Both the position numbers and the translations under genes were made by a program. The notes under the pieces were generated by a model that worked only from the letters and a program-made list of their open reading frames with translations, was not told the origin of the DNA and made no database searches. A stretch of DNA of 58,891 nucleotides from a virus, in the IMG/VR virus record IMGVR_UViG_3300024289_000039, positions 1-58,891 of that record; one strand, written 5' to 3'. Positions 1-7,903 of the stretch are shown here, in pieces. The stretch's first letter is position 1. Each line of letters begins with the position of its first letter.

Positions 1-210
1 ATGAGGAATACCAATCTCTGGCGGGTATTCAGGCTGTGAACGATGAGCAAGCCGACGCGCCATTTTGAGTTGCTGTTCCAACCTTTTCACTTCAGCCTCC
101 AGCGCCTCTATGCGGTCGGCGGCTTCTATTGCTGTACTGTAATCATTAGTTCCATCATCAAAGGCTAGGTAACAAGAGTCACGCAGCCGCTTCACAAGAT
201 CGTCGGTCAT
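1..210 (-). CDS. DDLVKRLR-family coiled-coil small protein, cut by the left edge
   Basis: Read on the minus strand, an ATG at 208-210 opens a frame that stays open for 70 codons to the window edge, so the 3' end is missing. It starts with TDDLVKRLRD and continues through AIEAADRIEALEAEVKRLEQQ, a short predicted coiled coil. The same layout (DDLVKRLR, then AADRIE.LE) occurs at 1196-1477, 1470-1709 and 58451-58681, so this is one member of a phage-encoded paralogue family. The start overlaps the stop of the upstream gene as ATGA. Function unknown. Confidence 0.75.
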   Translation of the reverse strand, partial: MTDDLVKRLRDSCYLAFDDGTNDYSTAIEAADRIEALEAEVKRLEQQLKMARRLAHRSQPEYPPEIGIPH

Positions 211-428
211 CTTTTGTCTCCCATAGCTCTTTTTGCGATTCCGTAAGAGCATTCATCAATAAAACAACAGTCACAATTCTCACCATCGCAAGCAATTTTA
301 GCCAAAGCATCCTCTGCCACGATAACCCGCTGCTCTAGCCGCTCCAGCATTTCTGCCGCCATGACCATCAAAGACAGGTCCTCAAGGTGGTCACCTGTTC
401 CTGTTTTAAGAAGCTCAACTATGTTCAT
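207..428 (-). CDS. small protein with Cys cluster
   Basis: A 73-residue protein. The first 45 residues look helical (MLERLEQRVIVAEDALAKI). A cysteine-rich tail, CDGENCDCCFIDEC, could bind zinc but matches no family I know. A GAGGGGAG Shine-Dalgarno sequence lies just upstream of the ATG. It is coupled by ATGA to the next gene. It belongs to the overlapping small-ORF operon at the left end. Function unknown. Confidence 0.7.
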   Translation of the reverse strand: MNIVELLKTGTGDHLEDLSLMVMAAEMLERLEQRVIVAEDALAKIACDGENCDCCFIDECSYGIAKRAMGDKR

Positions 429-549
429 TTGTCTCCCCTCGCGTACATTTCAAAATGTTGCCGAACGACTACAAATAGGTCTTCTTGTTAGCCGTTTTAT
501 AGCACCCGAAAGCCTACCCAATTACACCCAATTGCGGAGGTTTCTCGCT
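429..549 (-). other. non-coding leader between small ORFs
   Basis: This 121-bp stretch is one of the few real gaps in the left-end operon. Read on the minus strand it contains two AATTGGGT repeats, then an A/T-rich TATAAAA, and ends in the strong ribosome binding site of the 207-428 gene. An internal promoter is possible, but no well-spaced -35/-10 pair is visible. Confidence 0.35.
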
Positions 550-780
550 TCACAGCATCCGCATCCATACCAATAGTGACATGGCAGTATTTGGATGCGG
601 TATTCCATTATCCCCGTCCACTACATCTGCTTGGCTTTCTAGATACTCAATGATGGCTGGCATCTGGACTTTTATTCTTTCTATTTCTTTTTGAGCAGTG
701 TGAAGCATGACCTGTAGCCTAGCTATTTCCCTCTCCTGCGCGATCAGCAACTTCTGCACCCGTGATGCTTCAGTCTCCAT
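550..780 (-). CDS. coiled-coil small protein, paralogue of 58451-58681
   Basis: The start METEASRVQ at 780 is chosen because GGAGAAGAAAG precedes it; the longer open frame reads into the upstream gene. The 76-residue product has a helical N-terminal half (IAQEREIARLQVMLHTAQKEIERI). Its C terminus (LESQADVVDGDNGIPHPN, then AMSLLVW) is closely matched by the protein at 58451-58681. Here the N-terminal DDLVKRLR motif is replaced by an unrelated helix. It overlaps the upstream gene by 11 nt. Function unknown. Confidence 0.75.
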   Translation of the reverse strand: METEASRVQKLLIAQEREIARLQVMLHTAQKEIERIKVQMPAIIEYLESQADVVDGDNGIPHPNTAMSLLVWMRML

Positions 781-1003
781 CTTTCTTCTCCAGCGCAGCG
801 CGTGCGGCTTCAACAGCAGACCCCCATTCATCAGCGTATTTAATCAAAGGTGGCCCGTTCTGCACATCAAGCAACGATTGCAGCGCCGCTTCCAGCGTCT
901 CAATGCGACTGTGCTTTTCATCCACCACACCAGCGATCCACTCAACTGCACTATCAATCCCGTCCTCTTTGATAACCGCTTCAATCGCTTCTGTAGTTTT
1001 CAT
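770..1003 (-). CDS. small protein duplicated at the right end of the window
   Basis: A 77-residue, mostly helical, acidic protein (MKTTEAIEAVIKEDG, later IETLEAALQSLLDVQNGPPL). A near-identical copy of its last 70 or so codons is found at 58674-58891, where the window ends inside the gene. The start overlaps the stop of the upstream gene as ATGA. In both locations the next gene downstream carries the QADVVDGDNGIP C terminus, so a two-gene block was duplicated. Function unknown. Confidence 0.75.
   Translation of the reverse strand: MKTTEAIEAVIKEDGIDSAVEWIAGVVDEKHSRIETLEAALQSLLDVQNGPPLIKYADEWGSAVEAARAALEKKDGD
779..990. repeat. long direct repeat, left copy
   Basis: These 212 bp recur at 58680-58891 in the same orientation with only a few differences (for example TTCT against CCCC near the start and CTGCAC against CTGAAC in the middle). 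The match continues up to the right window edge, so its full length there is unknown. It covers most of the 770-1003 gene. Confidence 0.9.
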
Positions 1004-1203
1004 TGCATCACCCCATCCATTTCTGACAGATCAACAACATACCACTTTCCACGACTGCATGGTCCGCAAGAACATGAACCAGCATCTTCTGGATCGCAAT
1101 CTTCGCCGTCTAAATACCAACCTGTAATTGAAATAAGCTCCCCATCGTTTAGAACCGCAATACGGGTTGTTCTGTTGATCGCTTCAACATACCGTTCAGT
1201 CAT
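1000..1203 (-). CDS. small Cys-containing protein
   Basis: A 67-residue protein. An N-terminal beta-like part (TRIAVLNDGELISITGWYLDG) is followed by the cysteine cluster CDPEDAGSCSCGPC and a short beta tail (KWYVVDLSEMDG). The four cysteines might coordinate a metal. GGGGAG lies seven bases before the start. It overlaps the upstream gene by 8 nt and is coupled by ATGA to the downstream one. No family recognised. Confidence 0.7.
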   Translation of the reverse strand: MTERYVEAINRTTRIAVLNDGELISITGWYLDGEDCDPEDAGSCSCGPCSRGKWYVVDLSEMDGVMQ

Positions 1204-1477
1204 CTTTCTTCTCCCCTAATGCGGCGCGGGCAAATTCCCTGATGTCGTTAATGGTTTGGTGCGGCTGGGCAACGCTGATTGGATACCATGCGTAAATGCG
1301 GGACAGCGCCTCCTCATACCGATCCGCGCGTGCTATCGCATCGCTCCAAACCTGTTGCTGTTGGGCATATGCCGCTTCCAGTTGCTCAATGCGGTCGGCG
1401 GCTTCAGAGGCAATGCTTAAGCGCAAACCTGTCTCTGGGTCTTCAGCGCGCAGCCGCTTCACAAGATCGTCAGCCAT
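1196..1477 (-). CDS. DDLVKRLR-family coiled-coil small protein
   Basis: Start MADDLVKRLR at 1477 is preceded by GGAGGG at five bases, so the upstream in-frame extension is rejected. The 93-residue product has the family's N-terminal motif, then ASEAADRIEQLEAAYAQQQQ (coiled coil) and a C-terminal IYAWYPISVAQPHQTINDI segment that other members lack. The conserved N terminus with divergent tails suggests a common docking or dimerisation element. Function unknown. Confidence 0.75.
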   Translation of the reverse strand: MADDLVKRLRAEDPETGLRLSIASEAADRIEQLEAAYAQQQQVWSDAIARADRYEEALSRIYAWYPISVAQPHQTINDIREFARAALGEKKDD

Positions 1478-1709
1478 GTCTTCCCTCCAGAACATCAATT
1501 ATTTCTTCCTTTAATTTTTCTATTTGAAGCCAAGCCTCCGTCCGTAAGACGCAATCCCTCGTGACGAAATCCTCCAAGCGGTTATTCTGAACTAGCAATT
1601 CTTCAAATTGTTTTTCCAGCTCCTCAATCCTGTCAGCAGCCTCCTCACAGCGGTACATATTGTGCTCGCTAGATTTATCGCGCAGCCATTTAACGAGATC
1701 GTCTGCCAT
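1470..1709 (-). CDS. DDLVKRLR-family coiled-coil small protein
   Basis: Start MADDLVKWLRDK at 1709, with GGGAGGGG upstream. It shares a base with the stop codon of the preceding gene (TGATG). The 79 residues run from the family motif through CEEAADRIEELEKQFEELL and are helical to the end, with a heptad-like leucine pattern. It overlaps the next gene by 8 nt. A paralogue of the products of 1-210, 1196-1477 and 58451-58681. Function unknown. Confidence 0.75.
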   Translation of the reverse strand: MADDLVKWLRDKSSEHNMYRCEEAADRIEELEKQFEELLVQNNRLEDFVTRDCVLRTEAWLQIEKLKEEIIDVLEGRHG

Positions 1710-1891
1710 CACAACCCCTCCCCTTCGACAAAATCTAGAACGATCTTGAGGCAAGCGATCCGCCCATCTCTGGCGGAAACGTCTGCTTCTTCTTTGTTGG
1801 GGTGGACGTATTCTTCTGTCCCTTTTTCATAAACATTCAGCCATACGATTCTTTTGTGTCTTAGCTTTTTCTTTTGCTTTTCATTCTTCAT
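1709..1891 (-). CDS. small basic-start hypothetical protein
   Basis: Sixty residues. The start is very basic (MKNEKQKKKLRHKR), followed by a mixed alpha/beta stretch (IVWLNVYEKGTEEYVHPNKEEADVSARDGR). GGAGAAAG lies upstream. The start lies inside the end of the 37-residue membrane protein gene 1881-1994. The strongly basic N terminus would fit nucleic acid binding, but that is only a guess. Confidence 0.65.
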   Translation of the reverse strand: MKNEKQKKKLRHKRIVWLNVYEKGTEEYVHPNKEEADVSARDGRIACLKIVLDFVEGEGL

Positions 1892-1994
1892 TTTCTTTCT
1901 CCATCTGATCTATGTATCCCATTACCACCACCGCTATGAGAAGTATAGCCGGCAAGAAAACCAAAAAGATGACCATGATCGAGAAGATGTCCAT
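1881..1994 (-). CDS. 37-residue single-span membrane microprotein
   Basis: A short frame starting MDIFSIMVIFLVFLPAILL. A hydrophobic segment covers roughly residues 3-26 and is followed by a charged tail (YIDQMEKENEE). The start codon shares a base with the stop of the upstream gene (TGATG), AAGGG lies eight bases before it, and the 3' end overlaps the next gene by 11 nt. It fills what would otherwise be the only gap between the 1709-1891 and 1994-2305 genes. Probably an inner-membrane peptide; role unknown. Confidence 0.65.
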   Translation of the reverse strand: MDIFSIMVIFLVFLPAILLIAVVVMGYIDQMEKENEE

Positions 1995-2305
1995 CAGATC
2001 AACCCTTCAAGAACCATCTGTTTGACTTTCATGCAAACAGCCGAATTGTTCCTGTCTTTGACTTCCTCGTAGATTTTGTGCAATGCTTGGACCGCATCGC
2101 TGGGCGGCGGGGCATTGCTCGCGCGCCCGAATGTGAAATTGTCGTCAGCTCTGACGTCCTGATTGCGCCAAGACCAGCACTCGCCTTTTTCGCCGAAGCA
2201 CACCCACACAAGGTCGTACTCTGGTCCATAGTCGATCAGTATCTGCGCCATAGCTTTGCCTTTGGGCGTCTGCATGGGGATCGGTGGATTGAGCTGGAGA
2301 ATCAT
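1994..2305 (-). CDS. conserved phage protein, unknown
   Basis: Start MILQLNPPIP at 2305 is chosen because its ATG shares a base with the stop of the primase-helicase gene (TGATG). The longer open frame runs back through that gene and is a shadow. The 103-residue product has a beta-rich middle (ILIDYGPEYDLVWVCF, then GECWSWRNQDVRADDN) and a helical C-terminal half. I have an impression of similar 'PIP..TPKG...DYGPE' proteins in other tailed phages but cannot name the family. Confidence 0.7.
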   Translation of the reverse strand: MILQLNPPIPMQTPKGKAMAQILIDYGPEYDLVWVCFGEKGECWSWRNQDVRADDNFTFGRASNAPPPSDAVQALHKIYEEVKDRNNSAVCMKVKQMVLEGLI

Positions 2306-4581
2306 CACATCCTCGTTTCGAATATGTCGTTTGGTTGCTTCAGCATTGTGCGCATGTCCTCGAACATTGCGCTCTTTCTTTCCTTTACTTCGTCCGGAGC
2401 TGCTTCCGCCGGTCGCACGAGGCTTGCAACGTTTTTGATCGCCTTGAGGGTGTGCTTTGACTTCAGCTGCTCGTATGCCTTTTTGTTCATTGCTGCGAGC
2501 TGAAGTCTTCCTCCGATCAGGAACCTTTCGTCGTACCATATGGCGCCGCACTCCTTCATTGCCTTGCGCAACTCGAGGTCTGAATCGTAGACCTTGCCCT
2601 GCACAGCCTGCCGAACCCACCCGACGATATCTTTCATCGCGAGCACAACCGGCTCGTCGCGCCGATTGAGTGCCTCAGCGAGCTCCGCAGCCTCTTGCTG
2701 GCCTTCTGTGCGCGATGCGACGATCAGCTCTTTCTTTCGCTCGGTCATCGGAGCAGGCTGTCCTTTTTGGACATACTCTTTCCAGTTCTCGGCCCAATGG
2801 CGGATGATGTTCAGTCCACCGCTCTTGAGCCAATTGTGGAAATGTTCGAACTTCTCGCGCGGCCATTTGTCCTCAGTCACCTCGGGATAGAACCAGCGGC
2901 GATCGTCCTCTTCAATACGTAGCGCGCGCATCGAGTTGGAGCATGCGAACACATGGCACCAGTTCTCGATGGTGTAGGACCGCTGGTACTTTTCGTTCAC
3001 CTCGATCTCACGATCGGTGATGGCCGATTTCAGTTTGTTGTAGGCTTTCCAGCTGTGGCCAGAATAGATCTCGTTCACCACGCACAGCCGTTTGTTGGCG
3101 AGCCATCCGTTGAATTCAGACTGCACGATCTGACTCTCAGTCGGGTATCCAACGTTCTGCGTCCCAACCAGCGGCGCGAGGATCGAGCTGCCGAGCGTCG
3201 TCTTGCCGACACCTTGGCGCTCACTGACCAGAAGCAATCCATACTCCATGCGGATCTCTTGACGAGCGATCAACGTCGCAGCCCAGCGCAACACCTCATG
3301 GCGCTCCTCCGCATTCGGGAACATGTATTCCATGAAATCGAGGAAAGGCTGCGGATTGCCCGGCAGAGGCTTGATGTGGCTGGGGGTGTGGAGGTTGATG
3401 GCGGACGTTGTGTTGTCCGTCACAATCTTTCCACGGATGTCCGGGCGGTAGCACAACTTGGTCGAGCGACCAGTGTATGCTTTCACAATCAGGTGTGAGG
3501 TTTGATTGGTGTGCGAGAAACTGGCCAGCATCTTGTTCATGATCTGCTCGGAGCGAATTATCTCCGGCATCTCAATGCACACGAATAGATCCGCTTCCTC
3601 AACATACGACCACATGTCCTTGAAGTTCTTGCGGAGGACCGTTGTGGGCTTGCCCTTGGGGTTGGGGATCTGGTCCGTGGCCCATGTCGCAGGATGCAAG
3701 CACGAACGGAAGCTCGGTCCGACGTAATACTTTTGCCCCTCAACCTTCTTGAACATGCCTTTCGGGAATGGGTCTGCGAGGTCGAAGCTCGTCGGCCATT
3801 CATTGGTGAACTGAACATGGAACGTCGGGATGCGCAGATGGAAAGCAATGGCCGGAACAGCCGACACACCCGGTGCGTCATTGTCCGAGACAATGTATGC
3901 GCGCTTCACACCTGCCTTCTGAAGTATGGACCAATCAGTGCGGTAAGGCGACAACGCTCCACCAATCCATCCCAGATGCGCCGCGTGCGAAAGCTCATCT
4001 CCCCAAGGATGATCGGCCAGCATCGCCTTCATCTCCGGCGTCGCAGCCTCGACCATCTCGCGCATGGCACGTGCAGCCTTCGCTCCTTCGTGGATGAAGA
4101 CTGTTGCATTGTTCTTCAATTGCTCCATGCCCCATAGGGGCAATGGTCCTTCAGGCTCCATCTTGCGCCAAAGACCGTCGTCCCAGTAGGTATAGGGGAT
4201 GTAACTCTTTTCCCCTTTGCGTTCCATCCGGAGTTGGAGCATGATGATCTCGTCATTCATGTTCCTGAAAATGAAGACATCCTTTTCCTTGGCCTTTTCG
4301 ACTTCTTCAGGCAAGTCGCGTAGGCGGTCAAGCGTCCGCATCTGCGGCCATACAGCACTCTGACAATCGAGCTCGATGGCGAGCTTTTCCTTTTCTGTCG
4401 GTGCGTATAGGTCGGGTGCCTTCACAGTGCCATCGGTGTTGAGGGTGATGATGGCGATGTCTTCCCAATACTGGCCGCGACTTTCTTTCACGACAGCTGT
4501 CCGCAGGGATCTTGGCTCTGCGCCGATGCGCTTCAGATATGCCGCTACTGCAGGGATTTCTGCGAGTGACTTGACTTTCAT
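2305..4581 (-). CDS. bifunctional primase-helicase (TOPRIM-like plus SF3-like helicase)
   Basis: The 758-residue product has a TOPRIM-like region around residues 150-260 (IHEGAKAA, then IVSDNDAPG). An SF3/D5-type ATPase follows: Walker A SERQGVGKTT near 453-461, a Walker B-like LCVVNEI, a sensor-1-like FACSN and an arginine-finger-like EEDDRRWFYP. This resembles the DUF5906-type phage helicase-primases, which unwind DNA ahead of the polymerase and lay primers. Start MKVKSLAEI at 4581 follows the upstream stop as TAAAATG; an upstream in-frame ATG would intrude into that gene. It lies in the same operon as the DnaE-type polymerase and the exonuclease, so it is part of the replisome. Confidence 0.85.
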   Translation of the reverse strand: MKVKSLAEIPAVAAYLKRIGAEPRSLRTAVVKESRGQYWEDIAIITLNTDGTVKAPDLYAPTEKEKLAIELDCQSAVWPQMRTLDRLRDLPEEVEKAKEKDVFIFRNMNDEIIMLQLRMERKGEKSYIPYTYWDDGLWRKMEPEGPLPLWGMEQLKNNATVFIHEGAKAARAMREMVEAATPEMKAMLADHPWGDELSHAAHLGWIGGALSPYRTDWSILQKAGVKRAYIVSDNDAPGVSAVPAIAFHLRIPTFHVQFTNEWPTSFDLADPFPKGMFKKVEGQKYYVGPSFRSCLHPATWATDQIPNPKGKPTTVLRKNFKDMWSYVEEADLFVCIEMPEIIRSEQIMNKMLASFSHTNQTSHLIVKAYTGRSTKLCYRPDIRGKIVTDNTTSAINLHTPSHIKPLPGNPQPFLDFMEYMFPNAEERHEVLRWAATLIARQEIRMEYGLLLVSERQGVGKTTLGSSILAPLVGTQNVGYPTESQIVQSEFNGWLANKRLCVVNEIYSGHSWKAYNKLKSAITDREIEVNEKYQRSYTIENWCHVFACSNSMRALRIEEDDRRWFYPEVTEDKWPREKFEHFHNWLKSGGLNIIRHWAENWKEYVQKGQPAPMTERKKELIVASRTEGQQEAAELAEALNRRDEPVVLAMKDIVGWVRQAVQGKVYDSDLELRKAMKECGAIWYDERFLIGGRLQLAAMNKKAYEQLKSKHTLKAIKNVASLVRPAEAAPDEVKERKSAMFEDMRTMLKQPNDIFETRM

Positions 4582-4582
4582 T

Positions 4583-4798
4583 TTACCATTTTCCCTTTTG
4601 AGCCTTTTCCGCAATCAGCTGGATGCGCTCAATCTTTTCTTTGAGCGTATAGTGCTTGTGGAAAGGCGAACTAGGGAGTGTTGCTATTTCTACAAGGATG
4701 CTCTTGTAATACTCGTTCAACTCTTCGAGCTTCTCAATCTCTTCTTCGAGACGCTCAACAGTGCCCAGCATGAAGCATTCGTCGCATTCTTCTTTCAT
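4583..4798 (-). CDS. small coiled-coil protein between helicase and polymerase
   Basis: Seventy-one residues. Two early cysteines (ECDECFM) are followed by a strong heptad-like helix (VERLEEEIEKLEELNEYYKSILVEI) and a basic C terminus. AAGGGA precedes the ATG. It sits between the polymerase and helicase genes with only a few bases on each side. A replisome accessory role is suggested by position alone. Confidence 0.7.
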   Translation of the reverse strand: MKEECDECFMLGTVERLEEEIEKLEELNEYYKSILVEIATLPSSPFHKHYTLKEKIERIQLIAEKAQKGKW

Positions 4799-4815
4799 GT
4801 TTGGTCCCTTTTTAT

Positions 4816-7656
4816 CTATTCGTCCATGAACCCTATGAAGCGCACTGCTTCAACCCTCAACATTCGGAACCCTCTTGGGACGGTTCCTTTCATTGCGTAG
4901 AGCGCCTTACCGGGTCGGCCGCGCTCAACGATCTCGCGCCCGATTTTCTCGTATGCGAATCTGTCAACCTTTGCAAAGATGCGGTCGGTGTCGTCTGCGA
5001 CTGTCAAATTGAGACTCTGCGTTGGTCCGGTCAGAACCTTGCCACCACGTTTGGCTACGTTGACCGCTTCGTTCTCGTCGCGAGGTTTGATCTGCTGAAC
5101 GACGACGAACGCAAGAGCTTTGTAGTCCGATCCATTGGTCTGAAGATTTACGACAGGCGTCGGTGGTGTGTGGATGTTGCGCGAGCTGGGGTCTGGCAAA
5201 TGCCGCTGGAATGCATTCTTGACCGGCCAAAGGCTGTCAATGTCCGTCGTTGCATTCATCAATAGCTTTTCAGCGCGCGCAGGAATCGGCTCGCCACGGA
5301 CGCGTGCCGACATGATCTGCTGCACGAGCTTTGGCCCGACTCCTTTCACATTCTGAATCGGGCCGACCAGAACCTTCTTGCCATCTTTGAATCCGGCACT
5401 CCATTTGTCGGTCGAAAGCTCTGCGTCAACGGGGATGTAGTCGATGCCTTCGGCCGCCATCTCACGCAGGATCATGATCTGCTTGGCCGGGTCTGGCTCG
5501 TGGCTGAGCGTCGCAGCAGCGAACTCAAACGGGAAATGCGCCTTCATGTAGCAGCACCAATAGCTCACAATCCCGTAAGCCACCGAGTGAGACTTGTTGA
5601 AGGCCCACGCACCATAGGCGCAAAGATCATCCCACACCTTTTCGAGAACCGCTGAAGGTATACCTTTCTTGATTGCGCCTGATTTGAACCGATCGCCGAA
5701 CTGGTCGAAATATTCCTTGCCAAGCGACTTGCTCATCGCCTTGCGGAGTGCGGTGACGTCCTCCCAAGACAAGTCGCCGATCTCGCGACCAATCTGCATG
5801 ACCTGCTCTTGATAGGCGACGATGCCGAGTGTTTCCTTCAAGTATGGCTCAAAGGTGGGATGCGGATAAGTCACCGGCGAAAGAGCGTTCTTGCGCTTGG
5901 TCCATTCATTGGTGCCGCCAGAAGCCATCGGCCCCGGACGCGCCAACGCAGTCACAGAGACTATGTCATCAAGACTTTCAATCTTGATCTGATTGCAGAT
6001 GGACTGAAGCGCAGGCCCATTGAACTGGAATATGCCCGAAAACATTCCCTTGTTCAGCACGTCGAACGACGCCTGATCATTCAGCGGAACCCGCTCAAGG
6101 AAATGAATGTCCTTGCCCGCCATCGTCAACGCATCCTCAAACACAGACAGCTGTGTAAGGCCCAGTGCGTCGATCTTCAGGAGGTTCAGGTCTTCGGCGT
6201 CCTTTTTGTCACAATGCGTCGCACCCGTACGCGCATCAACAGCAACATAGTCTGTGACCGGAGTTTCAGTGACCACAATGCCTGCCGCATGTTGGGAATA
6301 GTGACGTGGGTGACCCTCCATGCGCGCTGCGATAAGTATCTCAGGATTCTTTTCAAGCAACTCTCTCCCGGCTGGGGTTGTGTTGAATGTATCCTCAAGC
6401 GTCTGCAATGCGCGGGAATCGCCGCCCGAACGCACGATCAGAGAGTCGAGAACTTTATCGCATAGCCACTTAGGCACGCCCAGTGCTGTTCCTGCCTCAT
6501 CAATCGCCGAACGCGGGCGGAACAAAGCGACCGTCCCGAGGCGCGCAATGTGATCGCGACCGTACTTCTTCTCCATATATTCAAACACCATATGGCGCTT
6601 TTGATCGGAGAAGTCGATGTCGATGTCCGGCAAGTCGTTGCGTGTGATGTCGATGAACCTTTCGAACAGCAGATCAAAAGGTATCGGATCAATGGTCGTG
6701 ATCTCCAGCAGATAGCACACCAAGCTCCCGCAAGAGCTGCCGCGCGCCGGACCGCAGATCATCTTCTCACGGGCGAATTGCATGACGTCCGCGATGATGT
6801 AGAAATAATCCTCGAACTGCTTTTCCTTGATCAGCGCGAGCTCGCGCTGCAATCGCGCCTCGTAAACCGGATCGTCTAGATTGATGCCGAGCTTGACAGC
6901 GCCATCCCGGCACATTTGCTCGAGCGTCTTGGGTTTCTCAGGGCTCAGAAGGGTCGCGGTTTTAAGGCTCGCATTGCACATGGCCGCTAGATCCGCAGCC
7001 GTGTTCCAGGATCGATCTATCAGCTCTTGGGAGGCAACCCTAGCGACCGCCTTGCGCCATTCCGCCTCCGACAAAATATGCTGGGCGTAGGTCTGTGTGC
7101 TGGCGCCGCGTCCGCACAGAACTTCGTAGAACCCTTCATCGTCTTTGCTGACATATTTGTTGTCAGAGCTTGCGACGAACTTGTGGCCCATCTTGACCGC
7201 TTCAGCGACATAGCCTTTCGAGGCTGACGGAGACAGGGCAACGTAGATATCATCTTGGACAGGCACATCGCTTAGCAGCGAACGTGAGCCGACAATCTTG
7301 ACCAGACCCGGTGCGCGGATTGCCTGCTCATAAGTGAGCAAAGGCTCGTAACGGAATTGCGATGTGGCGAGATAAACTAGCTCGTTGATCTCGCGGATAT
7401 CGTCCTTGGCAAAGAAGGTCCAATAATCGACTGCAGGCTTTTTGGCATTCAGCGATTGGGTGACTGCCAGCTCGACTCCGAACAGTGGCTTGAGGCCAGC
7501 CTTTTTGGAGAGCTTGTTCCAACGCACCCATCCGAACGTCGAAGCTCTGTCCGAGATCGGTGCATAGGGAGCGTTGACTTCCTTGAGGCGATCCATTACT
7601 GCCTCAAGCATCCCCGCCGCTGTGCGGAAGCTGTAGCCAGTACGTATCCGGAGCAT
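4816..7656 (-). CDS. dnaE: DNA polymerase III alpha subunit (DnaE-type replicative polymerase)
   Basis: The 946-residue C-family polymerase has its catalytic motif PDIDIDF at 343-349 (D346 and D348) and the third aspartate at D496 in KIDALGL. Other signatures are GPARGSSCGSL near 302-312, then PGPMASGG, a block around WAFNKSHSVAYG and a helix-hairpin-helix (GVGPKLV). The C terminus looks like a short OB fold. The PHP domain is degenerate: LRIRTGYS and SDRAST replace the usual His and Asp/His metal ligands. It is about 200 residues shorter than bacterial DnaE (about 1160), mainly at the C-terminal clamp- and tau-binding end. A separate DEDDh exonuclease lies 0.25 kb upstream in the operon and presumably proofreads. 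The stop of the upstream gene is one base away. Confidence 0.93.
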   Translation of the reverse strand: MLRIRTGYSFRTAAGMLEAVMDRLKEVNAPYAPISDRASTFGWVRWNKLSKKAGLKPLFGVELAVTQSLNAKKPAVDYWTFFAKDDIREINELVYLATSQFRYEPLLTYEQAIRAPGLVKIVGSRSLLSDVPVQDDIYVALSPSASKGYVAEAVKMGHKFVASSDNKYVSKDDEGFYEVLCGRGASTQTYAQHILSEAEWRKAVARVASQELIDRSWNTAADLAAMCNASLKTATLLSPEKPKTLEQMCRDGAVKLGINLDDPVYEARLQRELALIKEKQFEDYFYIIADVMQFAREKMICGPARGSSCGSLVCYLLEITTIDPIPFDLLFERFIDITRNDLPDIDIDFSDQKRHMVFEYMEKKYGRDHIARLGTVALFRPRSAIDEAGTALGVPKWLCDKVLDSLIVRSGGDSRALQTLEDTFNTTPAGRELLEKNPEILIAARMEGHPRHYSQHAAGIVVTETPVTDYVAVDARTGATHCDKKDAEDLNLLKIDALGLTQLSVFEDALTMAGKDIHFLERVPLNDQASFDVLNKGMFSGIFQFNGPALQSICNQIKIESLDDIVSVTALARPGPMASGGTNEWTKRKNALSPVTYPHPTFEPYLKETLGIVAYQEQVMQIGREIGDLSWEDVTALRKAMSKSLGKEYFDQFGDRFKSGAIKKGIPSAVLEKVWDDLCAYGAWAFNKSHSVAYGIVSYWCCYMKAHFPFEFAAATLSHEPDPAKQIMILREMAAEGIDYIPVDAELSTDKWSAGFKDGKKVLVGPIQNVKGVGPKLVQQIMSARVRGEPIPARAEKLLMNATTDIDSLWPVKNAFQRHLPDPSSRNIHTPPTPVVNLQTNGSDYKALAFVVVQQIKPRDENEAVNVAKRGGKVLTGPTQSLNLTVADDTDRIFAKVDRFAYEKIGREIVERGRPGKALYAMKGTVPRGFRMLRVEAVRFIGFMDE

Positions 7657-7657
7657 T

Positions 7658-7903
7658 TCAGTTTACCTTTTTGCTGTACTTCTTTGCTTCTTCGACTGCG
7701 ACATGCATGTGCCTGGTTATGCGCTTGAGGTCTTCGTAGAATGCCTTAAGGACCATCTTCTGCTCTTCAGGATCCCTGAATTCGGCAACGATCTTTTCCG
7801 AGACCGAGACAGCCAGCACAAGGATCAACTCCTCGAACTCTATTTCTTTGCCGACTTCGTAGATCGCTTGGTGCAGGACCATCCTCGGTGACGGTGACGA
7901 CAT
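7658..7903 (-). CDS. small helical protein between exonuclease and polymerase
   Basis: Start MSSPSPRMVL at 7903 shares a base with the stop of the exonuclease gene (TGATG). The 81-residue product is almost wholly helical (EIEFEELILVLAVSVSEKIVAEF, then LKAFYEDLKRITRHMHVAVEEA). Its place between the exonuclease and DnaE-type genes, with coupled translation, suggests a replisome accessory such as a linker or theta-like protein. No homology is recognised. Confidence 0.65.
   Translation of the reverse strand: MSSPSPRMVLHQAIYEVGKEIEFEELILVLAVSVSEKIVAEFRDPEEQKMVLKAFYEDLKRITRHMHVAVEEAKKYSKKVN

Noticed and set aside
779-990. Terminal redundancy of the phage genome
   Set aside because: The two copies differ at several bases, the flanking genes are only partly similar, and direct joining of the window ends does not restore the reading frame.
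2305-2620. N-terminal extension of the 1994-2305 gene
   Set aside because: The extension overlaps the coding end of the primase-helicase in another frame. The ATG at 2305, which shares a base with that gene's stop codon, is the natural start.
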